Assembly: GCA_902568975.1 (NCBI GenBank)
Contig: CACFSO010000001.1
Location: forward strand, 62,001 to 126,000
Length of the DNA: 64,000 bases
Source of the DNA: an uncultured Pelagibacteraceae bacterium
GTDB lineage: Bacteria; Pseudomonadota; Alphaproteobacteria; Pelagibacterales; Pelagibacteraceae
Direction of reading: 5' to 3'
Each line of letters begins with the position of its first letter. Position 1 is the stretch's first letter. The position numbers and the translations under genes were made by a program. This document shows positions 61,318-64,000 of the stretch, piece by piece. Under the pieces are notes generated by a model, which searched no databases, was not told the DNA's origin, and saw only the letters and a list, made by a program, of their open reading frames with translations.

Positions 61318-63057
61318 ATGAAAAAAAAAATTAGAGGTGGGTCATTAATAGCAAGAGCATTAAAAGACAAAGGTATTGAAAAAGTTTTCACTTTGTCAGG
61401 GGGGTTTTGCAATCCTGCTTTAGAAGGTTTTATGGAATGCCAAATGGAAGTAATAAATTGTCCTCACGAACAAATTGCTGGCCATTTAGCTGACGGGCAC
61501 ACCAGAATAACTCGTAACCCCTCTGTTTGCTTAGTTGGTCCAGAAGGTTTTGCTAATGCCGTACCTTCAATGATGGAAGCTTGGGGCGAAAGAACTCCAA
61601 TTATTTATATAACTGGCTCAAGTAGTTTAAAAAGAAAAGGGGCAGGTGGATTTAAAGAAATCAATGATGTTTCAATTGCTGCACCATTAACAAAATATAG
61701 CGCAAGTATAACTGATGGTAATCGTATTCGTGAATTTGTTGATAAAGCTTACCGTATTGCAACTAATGGATATCCTGGAGCAGTTCATTTAAGTCTACCA
61801 GTTGATATAATGTTTTCATCATTTCCAGAAAATACCGGTCTTGAAGAAAGACCTTTTTCTCATCAAGCAAAACCTTTAGCAAAAGCATGGCCTGACCCAA
61901 TCTCTATTTCAGAAATTTTAGAACTTGCATGTAATTCAAAAAAACCAGTTTTAATTGGTGGACATGGAGTTTGGTGGTCAAGATCTGAAAAAAAATTACA
62001 AGAAGCAGGAACGATTTTAAATATTCCAATTTTTAATATTCCTTACCATCAAAAATTACTTGGTGAAGAAGCGGAAGCTTATATGGGTTTAGCGGATATT
62101 CACCAATATCCACCATCTAAATTTGCGTTTCAAGATTCTGATTTAGTAATGATAATTGGAGCAAGATTAGACAACCAAATGAATTTTGGTAATCCTCCAC
62201 TCTTTCCAAATACAACAAAACTAGTCTGCATAAATGGTTCTCATGAAGAAATTGAACTTAATCGTGCAGCAGACATTAATCTTTTGTGTGATCCTGGAGT
62301 TTTTCTAGATATTATGACTAAACTTAAAAAAAATAATAAATGGAAATTAAATAGAAATTGGTTTGATCAAAATAAAAATAAAAAAAAGGAATGGGTAGAT
62401 AAATCTTTAAAAGATTTAAGTGTAGAAACAGAAGAAGCAAAAAAAAATGGAGGCAAAATACACCCTTTACAACTAGCATTAGATGTTCAAGAGGTGATGG
62501 GAGAAAATGATTGGCTAGTAATAGATGGAGGTAATACTCATTTTTGGTCAGAGATAGCTATTAATATTGCGGGTGCAAATGGAAAAAAACTTGGAGGAAT
62601 TTTACATCCTGGAACATTTAGTATGTTGGGTGTAGGAGTTTCATTTGCTATTTCAGCAAAAAATAATCATCCAAATGCTAATGTAGTTCTTATAAGTGGA
62701 GACGGAGCATTTCTATCTGGCGGAATGTCGATAGAAGCTGCATTTAATGAAAAAAAACCAATTGTTGTAGTAATAGATAATAATGGGGGATTAGCATCTA
62801 TCGGTCAGCAACAAGAACGTTTATTTGAAAGTAAAAAACGTTTTGCTACAGATTTTAGGGATATACCTTTTCATAAAATATTTGAAGGGTTTGGCGGGCA
62901 CGGCGAACTTGTTACAAAAAGAGAGGAACTTTTTCCAGCTTTAAAAAGAGCAATACAAAGCGGCAAAACTGCCTGCGTAAATGTAAAATCAAAAGGTGTA
63001 ATAAGCCCAATTATTTCAGCAGTAACTGACAAAAGAGACAAAGCATCAATCGAATAA
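61318..63057 (+). CDS. Thiamine-diphosphate-dependent enzyme (acetolactate synthase/2-hydroxyacyl lyase-like)
   Basis: A 579-residue three-domain TPP enzyme. The activating Glu is in NCPHEQIAGHLADGHTRI; the metal-binding region is SGDGAFLSGGMSIEAAFN with DNNGGLASIG about 28 residues on. It starts 3 bp after the hydroxyacid oxidase and ends 2 bp before the HIUase-like gene. It differs clearly from the other TPP enzyme at 36700 and has no regulatory subunit, which points to catabolic use. Confidence 0.88.
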   Translation: MKKKIRGGSLIARALKDKGIEKVFTLSGGFCNPALEGFMECQMEVINCPHEQIAGHLADGHTRITRNPSVCLVGPEGFANAVPSMMEAWGERTPIIYITGSSSLKRKGAGGFKEINDVSIAAPLTKYSASITDGNRIREFVDKAYRIATNGYPGAVHLSLPVDIMFSSFPENTGLEERPFSHQAKPLAKAWPDPISISEILELACNSKKPVLIGGHGVWWSRSEKKLQEAGTILNIPIFNIPYHQKLLGEEAEAYMGLADIHQYPPSKFAFQDSDLVMIIGARLDNQMNFGNPPLFPNTTKLVCINGSHEEIELNRAADINLLCDPGVFLDIMTKLKKNNKWKLNRNWFDQNKNKKKEWVDKSLKDLSVETEEAKKNGGKIHPLQLALDVQEVMGENDWLVIDGGNTHFWSEIAINIAGANGKKLGGILHPGTFSMLGVGVSFAISAKNNHPNANVVLISGDGAFLSGGMSIEAAFNEKKPIVVVIDNNGGLASIGQQQERLFESKKRFATDFRDIPFHKIFEGFGGHGELVTKREELFPALKRAIQSGKTACVNVKSKGVISPIISAVTDKRDKASIE

Positions 63058-63059
63058 AT

Positions 63060-63395
63060 ATGGCAACTTTTTCATCACATCTTTTAAATTCGATTAACGG
63101 AACTCACGCAAGCGGACTAAAGGTTTCTATATTTCAAATAAATTCCAAAGGAGAAAAAAAACTATTTTTTGAAACTAAAACTGATGAAGGAGGTAGGATT
63201 TTAAAAGATTTTGATCTTACAAATGAAGACTGTATTTGTGATTATGAAATGATTTGTAATTCTGGAGATTATTTTAAAGAAAAAAGAATTATATCTGAAA
63301 TTGTTGTTAAATTTAAAATGCAAGATCCTAAAAAAAAATATCATTTTCCAATTATAATATCTCCAAACAGCTATTCAATTTGGTGGTCAGAATAA
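63060..63395 (+). CDS. Transthyretin/HIUase-like protein lacking the YRGS tail
   Basis: A 111-residue protein of the 5-hydroxyisourate hydrolase fold. The N-terminal SSHLLNSINGTHASGLKVSI (H7), TDEGGRIL (R46) and HFPIIISPNSYS (H about 95) match the HIUase catalytic positions. The invariant C-terminal tetrapeptide YRGS is replaced by a WWSE end. This loss and the non-purine neighbours make urate degradation doubtful; it may be a related hydrolase. Two bases separate it from the TPP gene. Confidence 0.75.
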   Translation: MATFSSHLLNSINGTHASGLKVSIFQINSKGEKKLFFETKTDEGGRILKDFDLTNEDCICDYEMICNSGDYFKEKRIISEIVVKFKMQDPKKKYHFPIIISPNSYSIWWSE

Positions 63396-63414
63396 AAATT
63401 GTTAACGCAAAAAT

Positions 63415-64000
63415 ATGAAAAAAAATATTAAATTAAATATGTCAAGACGTATAAGAAGAACACCTTATACAAATAAAGTAGAACAATGTGGGGTTTCAGA
63501 TTTTACAGTTGTGAATCATATGTTATTACCTAAAGGCTATAAAAATTCTATAGAAGAAGATTATTGGCATCTTCGATCCCATGTTCAAATTTGGGATGTA
63601 TCATGTCAAAGACAAGTGCAAGTTAGTGGACCTGATGCTTTTAAACTAGTTCAAAAAATAACACCTCGATCAATAAAAGATATGAAAATTGGCAAATGTT
63701 TTTACATACCCATAATTGATGAGAATGCGGGAATGATAAATGATCCTGTTTTGCTAAAATTAGATGAAGATATGTTTTGGATTTCAATAGCCGACTCAGA
63801 TATTTTATTATGGGCAAAAGGTATTGCTCTTGGTTCTAATTTCAATGTTAAAATCATAGAACCAGATGTGTATCCTCTTGCAATACAAGGACCAAAAGCA
63901 GAGTCTCTAATGACATCTATTTTTGGCGAAGAAATAAAAAAAATAAGATTTTTTAATTTTAAAATTTTTAATTTTTTAGGAACAAAACAAATTATTGCTA
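63415..64000 (+). CDS. DmdA-like folate-dependent methyltransferase (3' end outside window)
   Basis: The frame from ATG 63415 stays open to the last base, giving 195 codons; an ATG at 63439 is an alternative start. The protein shows a GcvT-superfamily N-terminal domain with SRRIRRTPYTNKVE, DFTVVNHMLLPKGY, EEDYWHLRSHVQIWDVSCQR, NDPVLLKL and YPLAIQGPKAESLM. These blocks resemble DMSP demethylase DmdA of SAR11 more than GcvT itself, so DMSP or a similar methyl donor is the best guess. The C-terminal half is not visible, so paralogues cannot be excluded. Confidence 0.75.
   Translation, partial: MKKNIKLNMSRRIRRTPYTNKVEQCGVSDFTVVNHMLLPKGYKNSIEEDYWHLRSHVQIWDVSCQRQVQVSGPDAFKLVQKITPRSIKDMKIGKCFYIPIIDENAGMINDPVLLKLDEDMFWISIADSDILLWAKGIALGSNFNVKIIEPDVYPLAIQGPKAESLMTSIFGEEIKKIRFFNFKIFNFLGTKQIIA

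Noticed and set aside
1-64000. Mobile elements, phage genes, CRISPR arrays, tRNA or rRNA genes
   Set aside because: No transposase, integrase, phage structural gene, regularly spaced repeat, tRNA-like cloverleaf or rRNA stretch was noticed on either strand.

Overview
The window looks like an accessory stretch of a SAR11 (Pelagibacterales) marine alphaproteobacterial genome. The DNA is strongly AT-rich, and genes are packed with start/stop overlaps or gaps of a few bases. No intergenic gap exceeds 300 bp; the largest is about 172 bp, before tctC. The gene content is dominated by transporters for amino acids, quaternary amines and organic acids, with enzymes of methylated-amine metabolism. I assign 67 protein genes, including a 22-codon one and two cut by the window edges. 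I see no rRNA, tRNA, insertion sequence, CRISPR array or recognisable transcriptional regulator.

Layout, left to right. (1) 1-5378: the 3' part of a dimethylglycine/sarcosine dehydrogenase-type gene, a DMT permease, a PQQ-type sugar dehydrogenase, a D-2-hydroxyacid dehydrogenase and msrB. (2) 5430-7113: an inverse-autotransporter (intimin-type) beta-barrel with no passenger domain, followed 1 bp later by a secreted cysteine-containing protein. (3) 7114-8402: glutaredoxin, a TIGR03643 protein, and a LysE exporter behind a structured leader. (4) 8488-20218: a branched-chain-type (Liv) ABC operon. Four exported-protein genes sit between livH and livM: a hydrolase, a glycosidase-like protein, and two proteins with SHOCT tails. 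After livF come azlCD, a second paralogous hydrolase, an exported pentapeptide-repeat protein and glutarate hydroxylase (glaH). (5) 20186-26185: an AbrB-type permease, a ROK kinase, the tctCBA tripartite carrier and a ProC-like reductase. (6) 26192-32908: a second Liv system (livGFHM), a thioredoxin-like protein, a 22-aa membrane peptide, an MFS permease, and a convergent binding protein that may serve this transporter. (7) 32982-44239, minus strand: a six-gene catabolic operon (luciferase-family monooxygenase, TPP enzyme, AA_synth protein, hydrolase, aldehyde dehydrogenase, permease). Upstream of it lies a group made of a PLP enzyme, an amidinotransferase, a permease and a 2-oxoglutarate oxygenase. 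(8) 44339-49146: a PhyH oxygenase, a MOSC protein, and an ectoine-type ABC system (ehuBCDA). (9) 49143-58441: choline-dehydrogenase-like GMC enzyme, TauD oxygenase, a thioesterase and a BKACE enzyme resembling carnitine breakdown, and a Dpp/Opp-type ABC system. (10) 58563-64000: a homocysteine methyltransferase-family gene, peptidase E, an FMN hydroxyacid oxidase, a TPP enzyme, a HIUase-like protein, and the 5' part of a DmdA-like gene.

Taken together the region imports small organic compounds through four ABC systems and one TTT system and feeds them to oxidative enzymes. The most unusual items are the passenger-less inverse autotransporter, the secreted-enzyme genes embedded in the Liv operon, the coupled 22-aa peptide, and a hairpin directly after each of the five binding-protein genes, one of which overlaps the start of tctB.
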